This document shows positions 1-7,958 of a DNA stretch of 64,000 nucleotides, one piece after another (within the stretch, counting starts at the first letter, position 1; every line of letters begins with the position of its first letter). Where the stretch lies: contig NZ_CAAGSW010000002.1 in assembly GCF_900774055.1 (NCBI RefSeq), positions 124,001-188,000 on the forward strand, given 5' to 3'. Below the pieces are notes generated by a model. That model was not told where the DNA came from. It searched no databases and saw only the letters and a list, made by a program, of their open reading frames with translations. Position numbers and translations under genes: made by a program. This DNA is from Methanococcoides sp. AM1. Lineage in GTDB: Archaea; Halobacteriota; Methanosarcinia; Methanosarcinales; Methanosarcinaceae.

Positions 1-266
1 CATCATTTATTGAAAATATGCTGGATGCAAAGTTTGACAGGGTAATAATTCCAACCCCCTATGGAATGGACCGTTTCCTTGAGGATGTGCTTCCGCTTGT
101 AAGGAGTGGTGGATATTTGCATTTCTGTACGTTCAAGACCCGGGAACAGATCGAAGGTCTGATGGGAAAATATTCCGACATGGGACTCAACGTTATCAGT
201 CACCGTAGGTGTGGGAATGTTGCTCCTGGTGTTAGCAGGTGGGTATTCGATATGGTTAAGGTGTGA
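1..266 (+). CDS. Trm5/Met-10-like SAM-dependent methyltransferase, C-terminal part
   Basis: The frame is open from the left edge of the window (reading S-F-I-E-N-M-L-D) to the TGA at 264-266, so only about 87 C-terminal residues are present. They read as the end of a class I methyltransferase: a FDRVIIPTPYG stretch at the place of the catalytic (N/D)PP(Y/L) strand, then FLEDVLPLVRSGGYLHFCTF, which matches the last strands of the Trm5 (tRNA guanine-37 N1-methyltransferase) and Met-10 family. The ATG at 18 is internal to that fold and should not be taken as the start. The exact substrate cannot be told from this fragment. It could be Trm5 itself or a paralogue (Trm5a/b type). Confidence 0.65.
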   Translation, partial: SFIENMLDAKFDRVIIPTPYGMDRFLEDVLPLVRSGGYLHFCTFKTREQIEGLMGKYSDMGLNVISHRRCGNVAPGVSRWVFDMVKV

Positions 267-374
267 CCTCCGCCCTCTCATCATCTGCAGGCGGTAAAGG
301 TTATTAGTTGTGCTATTCTAATTGCTGTGAACAGTTTGTGACTAAATACAATTTACTACCGGGGTCTTTTGATC

Positions 375-1811
375 ATGCAGACAACTATGGATAAGGAAAG
401 TTCTACAAATATCATCATTATCTGTTCGACTGTCGATATGGCAGGTCAGAACATAAAAGATCATTTGCTCAGGCTCAGGAAATGGAGCAGGTTGGAGTTA
501 CCACCCGGTCTAGTTGGAGACCTGTCCGAGGTATATGAGAGTGGCAATTTCCGGATCGTAGAAGTTAACAAACATCATATCTATCTGGAAAATATAGACG
601 AGAAACTAAAAAAAGCAGGGTTCCCCTGTGATCTCATGATTTTTGCTTCCAAGCACAGGAGTGCGGATGGACGCCGTTTGCTCACGTCTCATTTTACCGG
701 AAATCCAGGATCAGCCGATTTCGGTGGAAATCCGGGCGAACTGGCAAAAGCAGCTCCATTTGCTTTGCGTTCAATTCTCCTGTCAATGTCTGAAATGGTT
801 GGTGACACTGGCTATGACGTTTCTATGGAGTCAACGCATCATGGTCCTTCAGACCTGAACGTTCCTTCGGTGTATGCGGAGATCGGAAGTTCGGAATCAG
901 AATGGGTCGATACTGCTGTTGGTGATATAGTTGCCCGTGCTATCCTTGCTGTGGATCCGATAAAATGTCCGGTTGCAATTGGTTTTGGTGGCGGGCATTA
1001 TGCTGCAAGGCAGACTGGCCTTATTTTTAGTTCTGATGTGACATTCGGGCACAATTTCCCGAATTACCAGATACAGAATGTTGATGAGGATATGTTCCGG
1101 CAGGCAGTTGAGATGTCAGGTGCCGACCTGGTGTACTGTGACAGGAAATCGTTGTCTTCGGGCGACCGGAAGAAGATAAGTGATCTGACGGATTCATCCG
1201 GTCTTGAATTACTAAGGGAGAGTGACATTAAGGAGATGAGGGGTGTCCATTGGGATGATTTCAGGATATTCCTGCATAAAGTGAAGGAGCATGATCCCTC
1301 GGGTCGGGTAAAGTTTTCCGAAGGTATCCGGAAAAGGTTGGGTGAGTTGGATCAAACCGGGTCAGGTAAAGATATTATCTCTGTCATAACTGTCAGGGCA
1401 GACCGGGAACTTATCAAACTGGTTAAATCAGTGGACATTGTAGCTTTGAAGAACGTACTTCAAAACTCAAATATTGTGTATTTTGAATTAGAGGATGCTA
1501 CTGTTTCAAATGTGTTCTTTACTTTCTGGAAGCAGGATGCAGAGGATTTCCTTACCTTTCTGGTAAACGAATGCATTAAAATACTAAAAGGACGTTATGA
1601 TACTGAATACGTTTCCGATGAAAACGTGTTGCGTATTACGGATGATAGGTTCAATCCCGATCTCGCACGAAAAATGGGAGTTCCTCCGGGTCCCATGTTT
1701 GGGAAACTGGCCAATGGTGAGTCGGTTACAATAGACGGAAGGATCATCGGGCCAGAAATGGTACGTGAAAGGACAAAAAAAAGTTTTGTGTTAAATAACG
1801 CAATCCTTTGA
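375..1811 (+). CDS. dtdA: D-aminoacyl-tRNA deacylase (archaeal DtdA/GEK1 family)
   Basis: Hydrolyses D-amino acids from mischarged tRNA, a proofreading step in the cytoplasm. The N-terminal half carries the family landmarks: ICSTVDMAGQNI near the start, FASKHRS around residue 90, an N-P-G tract, the ESTHHGPSD motif and GFGGGHYAARQTG. The protein is 478 aa, clearly longer than the roughly 270-residue core, so about 190 C-terminal residues form an extension, which I believe is usual in Methanosarcinaceae. The ATG at 375 follows a GGGG tract at about 361-364. An in-frame TTG at 369 is also possible but lies too close to that tract. It is monocistronic, with ftsZ 106 bp downstream behind its own AT-rich promoter. 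Confidence 0.88.
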   Translation: MQTTMDKESSTNIIIICSTVDMAGQNIKDHLLRLRKWSRLELPPGLVGDLSEVYESGNFRIVEVNKHHIYLENIDEKLKKAGFPCDLMIFASKHRSADGRRLLTSHFTGNPGSADFGGNPGELAKAAPFALRSILLSMSEMVGDTGYDVSMESTHHGPSDLNVPSVYAEIGSSESEWVDTAVGDIVARAILAVDPIKCPVAIGFGGGHYAARQTGLIFSSDVTFGHNFPNYQIQNVDEDMFRQAVEMSGADLVYCDRKSLSSGDRKKISDLTDSSGLELLRESDIKEMRGVHWDDFRIFLHKVKEHDPSGRVKFSEGIRKRLGELDQTGSGKDIISVITVRADRELIKLVKSVDIVALKNVLQNSNIVYFELEDATVSNVFFTFWKQDAEDFLTFLVNECIKILKGRYDTEYVSDENVLRITDDRFNPDLARKMGVPPGPMFGKLANGESVTIDGRIIGPEMVRERTKKSFVLNNAIL

Positions 1812-1917
1812 GTAAAAGATGGTAAAGTATAATACGAATATCCAACATGTGTATTGCATTAGTATTGTATAATTCCAATAATACATTTGATCATTTTGCT
1901 ATAGTGGAGAATATATT

Positions 1918-3021
1918 ATGAAATCCATAGTAGAAGAGGCATTGGCACGATCGGTAGAAGAGACACAAATCCGTTCCAGCGTCCCGGAACAGAATGACAT
2001 CAATGCGGAACTCGAAGCGATGCTTAGAGATCTGCAGACGAACATCAAGGTCATTGGTTGCGGCGGCGGCGGTTCGAACAGTGCTCAGCGCATGGCGCAG
2101 GAAGGCATCAAGGGCGCAGAGCTTGTTGCAATAAACACAGATGCTCAACATCTTTTGAATGTTTCTACCGAGAGCAAGATCCTTATCGGCAAGAAAAAGA
2201 CAAGAGGTCTTGGTGCTGGCAGTCTGCCACAGATCGGCGAAGATGCTGCACTTGAAAGCATTGATGAGGTGCGTGGGATCGTAGATGGTACTGATATGGT
2301 GTTCATTACTGCAGGACTTGGCGGTGGTACCGGTACAGGTTCCGCTCCGGTTGTTGCAGAGGCTGCACGTGATGCAGGTGCTTTGACAATTGCCGTAGTA
2401 ACTCTTCCGTTCGCGGTTGAAGGTCAGGTAAGGCGCACAAACGCCGAGGCAGGACTTGAAAGGCTTAGGGATGTTGCAGACACAGTTATTGTAGTTCCTA
2501 ATGACAAGCTTCTTGAGGTTGTCCCAAGATTACCATTACAAGCTGCTTTCAAGGTCTCAGATGAGGTTTTGATGAGAGCTGTAAAAGGTATTACCGAGCT
2601 TATTACAAAACCTGGTCTTGTAAACCTCGATTTTGCTGATGTAAGGACCGTCATGCAGAACGGTGGCGTGGCAATGATAGGTCTTGGTGAGGCAGACGGT
2701 GAGAACAAGGCTGTGGAATCTGTCCAGAAAGCATTGAGGAGCCCTCTTCTTGATGTGGATATCTCAGGTGCTACTTCCGCTCTTGTGAACGTTGTAGGTG
2801 GTCCGGATATGACCATTGCAGAAGCAGAGAGTGTTGTACAGGAAGTCTACAGCAGGATCGACCCTAATGCAAGGCTGATCTGGGGAGCACAGGTAGATCC
2901 TGAGCTTGAGCACTCTGTCCGCACAATGCTTGTTGTAACAGGTGTGAAATCTCCGCAGATATATGGAAGTGGAAGTTCCCAGAACGTTACTCGAAAATAC
3001 GGTATTGATTTCGTAAAATGA
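1918..3021 (+). CDS. ftsZ: Cell division protein FtsZ
   Basis: Tubulin-like GTPase that forms the division ring. The GTP-binding landmarks are clear in 367 aa: [10 protein letters not shown] at residues 45-54, the tubulin signature GGGTGTG at 135-141, and the T7 synergy loop NLDFAD near 236-241. A charged N-terminal extension of about 40 residues precedes the core, as is common for archaeal FtsZ1. The ATG at 1918 is preceded by a weak GGAG (about 1905). The C-terminus ends in KYGIDFVK-type residues rather than a bacterial FtsA/ZipA-binding peptide. It lies upstream of secE-spt5-L11, the conserved euryarchaeal order. A T-rich hairpin follows the stop. Confidence 0.97.
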   Translation: MKSIVEEALARSVEETQIRSSVPEQNDINAELEAMLRDLQTNIKVIGCGGGGSNSAQRMAQEGIKGAELVAINTDAQHLLNVSTESKILIGKKKTRGLGAGSLPQIGEDAALESIDEVRGIVDGTDMVFITAGLGGGTGTGSAPVVAEAARDAGALTIAVVTLPFAVEGQVRRTNAEAGLERLRDVADTVIVVPNDKLLEVVPRLPLQAAFKVSDEVLMRAVKGITELITKPGLVNLDFADVRTVMQNGGVAMIGLGEADGENKAVESVQKALRSPLLDVDISGATSALVNVVGGPDMTIAEAESVVQEVYSRIDPNARLIWGAQVDPELEHSVRTMLVVTGVKSPQIYGSGSSQNVTRKYGIDFVK

Positions 3022-3022
3022 A

Positions 3023-3038
3023 AAGGAGTTATCTCCTT
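3023..3038 (+). terminator. Short hairpin after ftsZ
   Basis: AAGGAG (3023-3028), loop TTAT and CTCCTT (3033-3038) form a 6-bp stem directly after the ftsZ stop, followed by a pyrimidine/T-rich run. It is a plausible terminator, and secE has its own TATA-like TTTTATATAG at about 3090-3099. Confidence 0.45.
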
Positions 3039-3221
3039 CTCTTTCTAATTTGAACCAAATTGTTTTTGTAGGGTTCAATCGAAAGGTATTTTATATAGTA
3101 CGTTATTTAAACGCCGCTAGAATTTATAATATGATCGAGGTGTTGGTACTCTGAATTTGGTCAACCCCGGTCAATCATATGTAATATACTGAAACTGGTT
3201 GTGAGAAGTTTGGCAGGTAAT

Positions 3222-3419
3222 ATGTTTGAAGCGCCTAAGATAAACCGTAATGTCGGTCAAGTCCTTAAGTCATACCTGAGGGTATTGAAATTGTCCAAGA
3301 AGCCTTCAAAGGAGGAGTTCCTCATGATCTCTAAGGTCGCTGGTGCCGGTATTCTGGTGATCGGTTTTGTTGGTTTCATTATTTACGTACTGCTGACGGA
3401 ATTACCGAAGTGGGTGTAA
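3222..3419 (+). CDS. secE: Preprotein translocase subunit SecE (Sec61 gamma)
   Basis: Small tail-anchored subunit of the SecYEG/Sec61 channel in the cytoplasmic membrane. The 65-aa product has the family layout: a basic amphipathic helix containing LKLSKKPSKEEF (about residues 22-33), then one membrane helix (VAGAGILVIGFVGFIIYVLL). I chose ATG 3222, preceded by AGGT at 3215-3218, because it gives the usual archaeal SecE length. The in-frame GTG at 3201 would add seven residues. The gene is 4 nt upstream of spt5, so both are on one transcript, the usual archaeal secE-spt5 pair. Confidence 0.92.
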   Translation: MFEAPKINRNVGQVLKSYLRVLKLSKKPSKEEFLMISKVAGAGILVIGFVGFIIYVLLTELPKWV

Positions 3420-3423
3420 CTTT

Positions 3424-3882
3424 ATGAGTGAAGATGCCGCTATATTTGTTGTTAAGACAACTGCAAATCAGGAGCGCTCAGTTGCCGGGATGCTGGCTCA
3501 GGTTGCCAGGAAGGACAATCTCGACATCCGTGCTATAATTGCTCCGGATGAGCTTAAAGGGTATGTACTTCTGGAATCATCCGATTCCGGTGCTGTAGAA
3601 CAGGCTATTCAGACGGTTCCTCATGCAAGGACCGTTGTTAAAGGCCAGTCCAGTATAGCGGAGATCGAGCATTTCCTTACACCAAAACCAACCGTCACAG
3701 GTATCGTGGAAGGTGCGATCATCGAGGTAACCTCCGGTCCTTTCAAGGGCGAAAAGGCACGTGTAAAGCGTGTTGATGAAGGCCATGAGGAAATAACGGT
3801 CGAGCTATTCGATGCGGTTGTACCAATACCTATAACTATACGTGGTGATACTGTACGGATACTCAGGAAGGAAGAATCCTGA
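3424..3882 (+). CDS. spt5: Transcription elongation factor Spt5 (NusG homologue)
   Basis: Binds the RNA polymerase clamp with Spt4 to give processive elongation. The 152 aa contain an NGN domain (about 5-85, VVKTTANQERSVAGML at its start) and a KOW domain (about 96-150, with TSGPFKGEKARVKRV). Length and domain order are typical for archaeal Spt5. It lies 4 nt after secE and 66 nt before rpl11, in the conserved secE-spt5-L11 order. Confidence 0.95.
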   Translation: MSEDAAIFVVKTTANQERSVAGMLAQVARKDNLDIRAIIAPDELKGYVLLESSDSGAVEQAIQTVPHARTVVKGQSSIAEIEHFLTPKPTVTGIVEGAIIEVTSGPFKGEKARVKRVDEGHEEITVELFDAVVPIPITIRGDTVRILRKEES

Positions 3883-3948
3883 TTTGTACTGTATGATTAT
3901 ATTCATTAACTAAAACTAAATTTATAAAATTAAAAAGGTGAATCTTTA

Positions 3949-4434
3949 ATGGCAAGTGTTGTAGAAGCCTTGGTTCCTGGAGGTAAAGCAAATCCGGGCC
4001 CTCCTCTTGGTCCAGCATTGGGACCTCTTGGTGTAAATATCAAAGACGTGATCGATAAGATCAATGACAAAACTAAAGATTACAATGGAATGCAGGTTCC
4101 TGTTAAGGTAATTGTTGATGACGACAAGAATGTCGAGATCGAAGTGGGTACTCCACCAACATCCGCATTGATCCTTAAGGAACTGAACATTGAGAAAGGC
4201 TCCGGTGAATCCGGTACTGTCAATGTTGGTGATCTTTCAATTGCACAGGCTGCAAAGGTCGCTCGCATGAAGAAAGACGATATCCTTTCCTATTCCCTCA
4301 AGGCTGCAGTAAAAGAGGTCATGGGTACATGTGTGCCAATGGGTGTTACTGTAGAAGGTCTTGATCCAAGGGAATGCCAGAAAGCTGTTGATGAGGGCAA
4401 GTTTGACGAAGCTCTTGCAGCAGAAGCATGGTAA
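3949..4434 (+). CDS. rpl11: 50S ribosomal protein L11
   Basis: Binds the GTPase-associated centre of 23S rRNA. The N-terminus [20 protein letters not shown] is diagnostic of L11. The 161 aa include the archaeal-type C-terminal extension ending in AAEAW. The start ATG 3949 has an AGGTGA ribosome-binding site 7 nt upstream. It is followed by a hairpin at 4471-4491 and a separate long leader before rpl1, so L11 may be transcribed apart from L1-L10-L12, as described for Halobacterium. Confidence 0.97.
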   Translation: MASVVEALVPGGKANPGPPLGPALGPLGVNIKDVIDKINDKTKDYNGMQVPVKVIVDDDKNVEIEVGTPPTSALILKELNIEKGSGESGTVNVGDLSIAQAAKVARMKKDDILSYSLKAAVKEVMGTCVPMGVTVEGLDPRECQKAVDEGKFDEALAAEAW

Positions 4435-4470
4435 TAAGGATTGATCTCTGATCTTAGTATCAGATGAACT

Positions 4471-4491
4471 GGTCGGCCGCTCTGGCTGACC
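4471..4491 (+). terminator. GC-rich hairpin between rpl11 and rpl1
   Basis: GGTCGGCC (4471-4478), a 5-nt loop and GGCTGACC (4484-4491) form an 8-bp stem with one G-U pair, 37 nt after the rpl11 stop. A T-run is not evident, so it may be a 3'-end stabilising or processing hairpin. The AT-rich GTTTAAAATAATT just after it could be the TATA box of the L1 operon. Confidence 0.5.
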
Positions 4492-4559
4492 GATAAGTTT
4501 AAAATAATTGCTTCATTATTGAAGTGCTCGTAATTGAGATGAAAATCTCCTTACTTTAA

Positions 4560-4666
4560 CCGTAGTAGGCCGTAGCGGTCGCATCGGTTGGCATACAATC
4601 TCGTGTGCCTGCCGGATACGGGGTTAAGACCCTGTATCTGAACATTTGTTCATTAACTACGGGAGG
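4560..4666 (+). promoter_or_regulatory. Multi-branched RNA leader of the rpl1-rplP0-rpl12 operon
   Basis: The leader folds on paper into a closed junction. P1 pairs CCGTAGT (4560-4566) with ACTACGG (4656-4662). P2 pairs GGCCG (4568-4572) with CGGTC (4576-4580). P3 pairs GGCATAC (4590-4596) with GTGTGCC (4603-4609), extended by CGG/CCG across a small internal loop. P4 pairs ATACGGGGT (4616-4624) with ACCCTGTAT (4629-4637). The 3' strand of P1 runs into the Shine-Dalgarno GGGAGG (4661-4666) of rpl1, so P1 formation could mask ribosome binding. Archaeal L1 is known to repress its own mRNA, and a Halobacterium L1 leader with an L1-site-like structure has been described. That this is the L1 target is inference. 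Confidence 0.65.
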
Positions 4667-4672
4667 AATAGA

Positions 4673-5314
4673 ATGGTAGAAGAGACTACTTTAAATCTAG
4701 TAAAAGAGTTAGTCGAAGGGTCCCCTGAACGTAAGTTCTCCGAAAGTGTGGATCTGGCAATTAACTTAAAGAACCTCGATATGAGTCAACCCAAGAACCG
4801 TGTGGACGAAGAGATAATTCTTCCCAATGGTCTTGGCAAATCCCTTAAGATCGCTGTTTTCGCAAAGGGTGAAGTTGGACTCAATGCTAAAGATGCTGGT
4901 TCAGACTATGTTCTGACCGAAGAGGATATCAAAGAACTTGGCGAGGATAAATCCAAGGCAAGAAGTCTTGCAAATGAGTGCGACTTCTTCATTTCAGAAG
5001 TGCAGTACATGCCTCTGATCGGTAAGACCCTCGGTGCAATTCTCGGTCCTCGTGGAAAGATGCCTGTACCTTTGACACCCGATAAGAACGTTGCAGATCT
5101 TATCAACAGTACGAAGAACTCTATTCGTATAAGGTCAAAAGACAGACTTACGTTCCACGTAGCAATCGGTCGCAGAGATATGGATGTCGAAAAGCTGGCA
5201 GAGAACGTCGAGACAGTTCTGAGCAGGGTCGAGCACTCACTCGAAAAAGGTAAACATAACCTTAAATCGGTCTATGTTACGACTACTATGGGTAAATCTG
5301 TGAGGTTGGTATAA
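4673..5314 (+). CDS. rpl1: 50S ribosomal protein L1
   Basis: Forms the L1 stalk at the ribosomal E site and in archaea also represses its own operon. The 213-aa product has the L1 hallmark LGAILGPRGKMPVPLTPDKNV split across residues about 128-148, and an RSKDRLTFHVAIGRRDM segment. The ATG at 4673 has a strong GGGAGG at 4661-4666. The upstream in-frame TTG at 4646 lies inside the leader structure and is not credible. Its stop overlaps the rplP0 ATG by one base (TAATG), so the two are translationally coupled. Confidence 0.97.
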   Translation: MVEETTLNLVKELVEGSPERKFSESVDLAINLKNLDMSQPKNRVDEEIILPNGLGKSLKIAVFAKGEVGLNAKDAGSDYVLTEEDIKELGEDKSKARSLANECDFFISEVQYMPLIGKTLGAILGPRGKMPVPLTPDKNVADLINSTKNSIRIRSKDRLTFHVAIGRRDMDVEKLAENVETVLSRVEHSLEKGKHNLKSVYVTTTMGKSVRLV

Positions 5315-6336
5315 TGGCAGAACTTCACCACAGTGAACATATCCCTAAATGGAAGAAAGATGAGGTAGACGACATCAAGGAACTCGTCACATCATATCCA
5401 TTATTAGGTGTTGTGGGTATTGGAGGCATTCCTGCAAAACAGCTTCAGGCAATGAGAAGGAGCCTTAAGGACGTTGCTGTCCTGAAGGTGTCCAGAAACA
5501 CTCTCATAAGAAGAGCACTCGATGAGTCATCCGATGACATTAAGAAAATGGATGATTATGTTGAGGTTCAGACTGCACTGATATTCACAGAAGAGAATCC
5601 TTTCAAACTCTACAAATTGCTTGAGAAGAGCAAGAGTCCTTCCCCTATCAAAGGTGGAATGGTCACCCCTAATGACATTGTTGTGGAAGCAGGTCCAACA
5701 AGCTTCCCACCAGGACCTATACTGGGCGATATGCAGGCTGCAGGAATTCCTGCTGCTATCGACGGCGGTAAGGTCGTTATCAAGGAGACCAAGGCAGTTG
5801 CAAAGGCCGGAGAGGTCGTACCTCAGAAGCTCGCAGCTATGCTTACAAGGCTGGAGATCTATCCACTTGAAGTGGGTCTTGATCTAAGGGCTGTTATGGA
5901 AGAAGGATCAATCTTTACTCCTGACGTACTCGCAATTGATGAGGGACAGATCTTCGCAGACTTCGTACAGGCTACTCAGCAGGCATTCAACCTGTCTGTC
6001 AACGCAGTGTACCCAACAACCGAAAACATCAGCACATTACTTGCAAAAGCAGCTTCAGAATCAAAGAACGTTGCTGTCAACGCTGTGGTATTCGAGCCGG
6101 ATGTTATGGATATCCTGCTTGGCAAGGCACAGGGCGAGATGATGTCTGTTGCATCAGCAGCATCTGCTAAGGATGAGGGCGCAGTTGACGATGAGCTGAA
6201 AGAGGCACTTGGATCAGCTGCATCAGCAGCACCAGTTGAATCTGCAGCTGAAGAGGTCGTTGAAGAGAAGGAAGAAGAAAAAGAAGAGGAAGAAGAGGGC
6301 GGCATGGCTGCTGGTCTTGGATCACTCTTTGGATAA
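5314..6336 (+). CDS. rplP0: 50S ribosomal protein L10 (acidic stalk protein P0)
   Basis: Scaffold of the ribosomal stalk that anchors L12 dimers. The 340 aa have the P0 RNA-binding domain at the N-terminus (ASRNTLIRRAL-like VSRNTLIRRAL near residue 60), the L12-binding helical spine, and an acidic tail of E/K runs ending in GGMAAGLGSLFG. That tail is shared with L12 and recruits translation factors. The length is archaeal. The start overlaps the rpl1 stop. The gap to rpl12 is 46 nt. Confidence 0.96.
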   Translation: MAELHHSEHIPKWKKDEVDDIKELVTSYPLLGVVGIGGIPAKQLQAMRRSLKDVAVLKVSRNTLIRRALDESSDDIKKMDDYVEVQTALIFTEENPFKLYKLLEKSKSPSPIKGGMVTPNDIVVEAGPTSFPPGPILGDMQAAGIPAAIDGGKVVIKETKAVAKAGEVVPQKLAAMLTRLEIYPLEVGLDLRAVMEEGSIFTPDVLAIDEGQIFADFVQATQQAFNLSVNAVYPTTENISTLLAKAASESKNVAVNAVVFEPDVMDILLGKAQGEMMSVASAASAKDEGAVDDELKEALGSAASAAPVESAAEEVVEEKEEEKEEEEEGGMAAGLGSLFG

Positions 6337-6382
6337 ACTACTATTAAAAAATTAATATTAATAACATAAAAGGTGATTTACA

Positions 6383-6691
6383 ATGGAATACATATACGCA
6401 GCACTTTTACTACACAACGCTGAGAAAGACATTACAGAAGAAGCAGTTACTGCAGTACTCACTGCAGCTGGAGTAGACGTTAACGATGCACGTGCAAAGG
6501 CACTTGTTGCAGCACTCGAAGATGTTGACATCGCAGAAGCAATGGCAACCGCAGCATTCGCAGCACCTGCAGCAGCATCAGCAGCAGCACCTGCAGCAGC
6601 AGAGGCAGCAGCTGAAGAAGCTCCTGCAGAAGAAGAGAAAGCTGAAGAAGAAGAGAGCGGCATGGCTGGTCTCGGAGCACTCTTCGGATAA
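6383..6691 (+). CDS. rpl12: 50S ribosomal protein L12 (P1, acidic stalk protein)
   Basis: Archaeal P1-type stalk protein that binds GTPase translation factors. It is 102 aa: an N-terminal dimerisation domain [20 protein letters not shown], an alanine-rich hinge, an acidic stretch, and the conserved tip [11 protein letters not shown] that repeats the end of L10. The ATG at 6383 is preceded by GGTGAT at 6372-6377. It is the last gene of the operon, closed by the strong terminator at 6704-6740. Confidence 0.96.
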   Translation: MEYIYAALLLHNAEKDITEEAVTAVLTAAGVDVNDARAKALVAALEDVDIAEAMATAAFAAPAAASAAAPAAAEAAAEEAPAEEEKAEEEESGMAGLGALFG

Positions 6692-6703
6692 TTTCTTTCA
6701 AAC

Positions 6704-6740
6704 GATACTCGCATCATGCGGGTATCACCAATCTTTTTTT
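6704..6740 (+). terminator. Terminator of the L1-L10-L12 operon
   Basis: GATACTCGCA (6704-6713), loop TCA and TGCGGGTATC (6717-6726) form a 10-bp stem with one G-U pair, followed by a seven-T run at 6734-6740. Confidence 0.75.
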
Positions 6741-6892
6741 ATCTTTAATTACTTTAATTTAATAAAATCTGGACTATACTTCTTATTGTTTGGTCTCTCT
6801 ATCAGAACTACCAATGGTCATAAATCCAATAGGGCAACTTTGTGATCGATCATAAACTTATTTTTAAGTCATTAACGACTGACCATTGATCT

Positions 6893-7915
6893 TTAGCTTT
6901 CATCGGTAAGCTCAAAAAATGGAATTGTAGTTGCTGGACGCCATTTTTCAAGGAATAGTAGCATATGATATTTCATAAATATATGCAATGGCATCATTCC
7001 CATTATTGAGAAAAGGATTAACAATGCTATCTCTATGGCAGCAAACGGTGCAAGGATCAGCCATATTATGCTCTGCTGAAGGATCCCTGAAAGAGCAAAG
7101 TATATTATACCGTCAATGAACAGGAAGACCAATCCCGGGATCAGTATTAGGGAGAGTATAATGATGCCGAAGACAACCCCTCCTCCGGTCCATAGAATGA
7201 ACCTTCCGAACCAGTAACCTATCATTTGTTTCCAGTCCTGCCTGAATGTTGCCACTACTTTTTCCAGGGCTTCAATAATCCCGATCTTATCATACATGGC
7301 AATGGGGATGCATAGGTAGATGAAAGAGTATATGATGGCACTAAATATAGATATTATCAATATTACTGCAACAAGGCTCATTCCTCCTGCAATAAGCATG
7401 GGCATGAAGCTTGTGGATGGATCATTGATTATCTGAATGATCAGGGGTAGTGCTGCCATTATGAATATGGCAAAGAAACCGATTGCCAGAACAAAGCGTA
7501 TTATGAAAAGGTTCAGTCCCATTTTCATGTATTTTTTAGAGTATTCCCAAAAACGAACGTCGTTTTTTGTGATGGATTCCACAAAAACAAAATCCATTAC
7601 TGATGAAATGTACCACAATATTAGTATAAACAGCCCGATGGTTCCCACAACTGCAAGTATCAGGGGCAGATCGGCCATGGATGTTATCTGATAAAAGAAA
7701 CCATTTCCATCCGGAATGTAAGAAAAAGGGTGTCCTGGTAAGTCACTGTTGCCTGTGTTAGGTGTTGAAACGTTGTAACCTGAACTGCTTCCTCCGCCTG
7801 CTAAAGCGACTATTATAGCAAGTTTCAGCCACTTCTTTAAATCGAACGGTTCCAGCAGGCATCGTCTCGTTCTTCTGAGAGCTTCACCTGCTGCATCTAC
7901 TACAAACCAGTTCAT
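6893..7915 (-). CDS. Polytopic membrane protein of unknown function
   Basis: A 340-aa protein with a conserved-looking N-terminus (WFVVDAAGEALRRTRRCLLEPFDLKKWLKLA read in pieces), a Gly/Ser linker near residues 40-50, and about six membrane helices. These include runs around residues 80-105, 130-160, 165-200 and 235-265, and a final pair near 290-320. It resembles archaeal proteins of the DUF7544 / GDPD membrane-domain type, but I do not claim a function. A TATA-like TTTTTATATAAATATC lies only about 20-30 nt upstream of the ATG, suggesting a leaderless mRNA. It lies 43 bp downstream of deaD on the same strand but has this promoter of its own. Confidence 0.75.
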   Translation of the reverse strand: MNWFVVDAAGEALRRTRRCLLEPFDLKKWLKLAIIVALAGGGSSSGYNVSTPNTGNSDLPGHPFSYIPDGNGFFYQITSMADLPLILAVVGTIGLFILILWYISSVMDFVFVESITKNDVRFWEYSKKYMKMGLNLFIIRFVLAIGFFAIFIMAALPLIIQIINDPSTSFMPMLIAGGMSLVAVILIISIFSAIIYSFIYLCIPIAMYDKIGIIEALEKVVATFRQDWKQMIGYWFGRFILWTGGGVVFGIIILSLILIPGLVFLFIDGIIYFALSGILQQSIIWLILAPFAAIEIALLILFSIMGMMPLHIFMKYHMLLFLEKWRPATTIPFFELTDES

Positions 7916-7958
7916 AAAAAGAACTAATGATATTTATATAAAAAGGTGACCGGTAAGA

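Noticed and set aside
5976-6305. Minus-strand Ser-rich 109-codon frame over rplP0
   Set aside because: An artefact of the Ala/Glu-rich codons of the stalk protein, with no ribosome-binding site.
6486-6845. Plus-strand 119-codon frame overlapping rpl12
   Set aside because: Gln/Leu-rich frame shadow of rpl12 that runs through its terminator.
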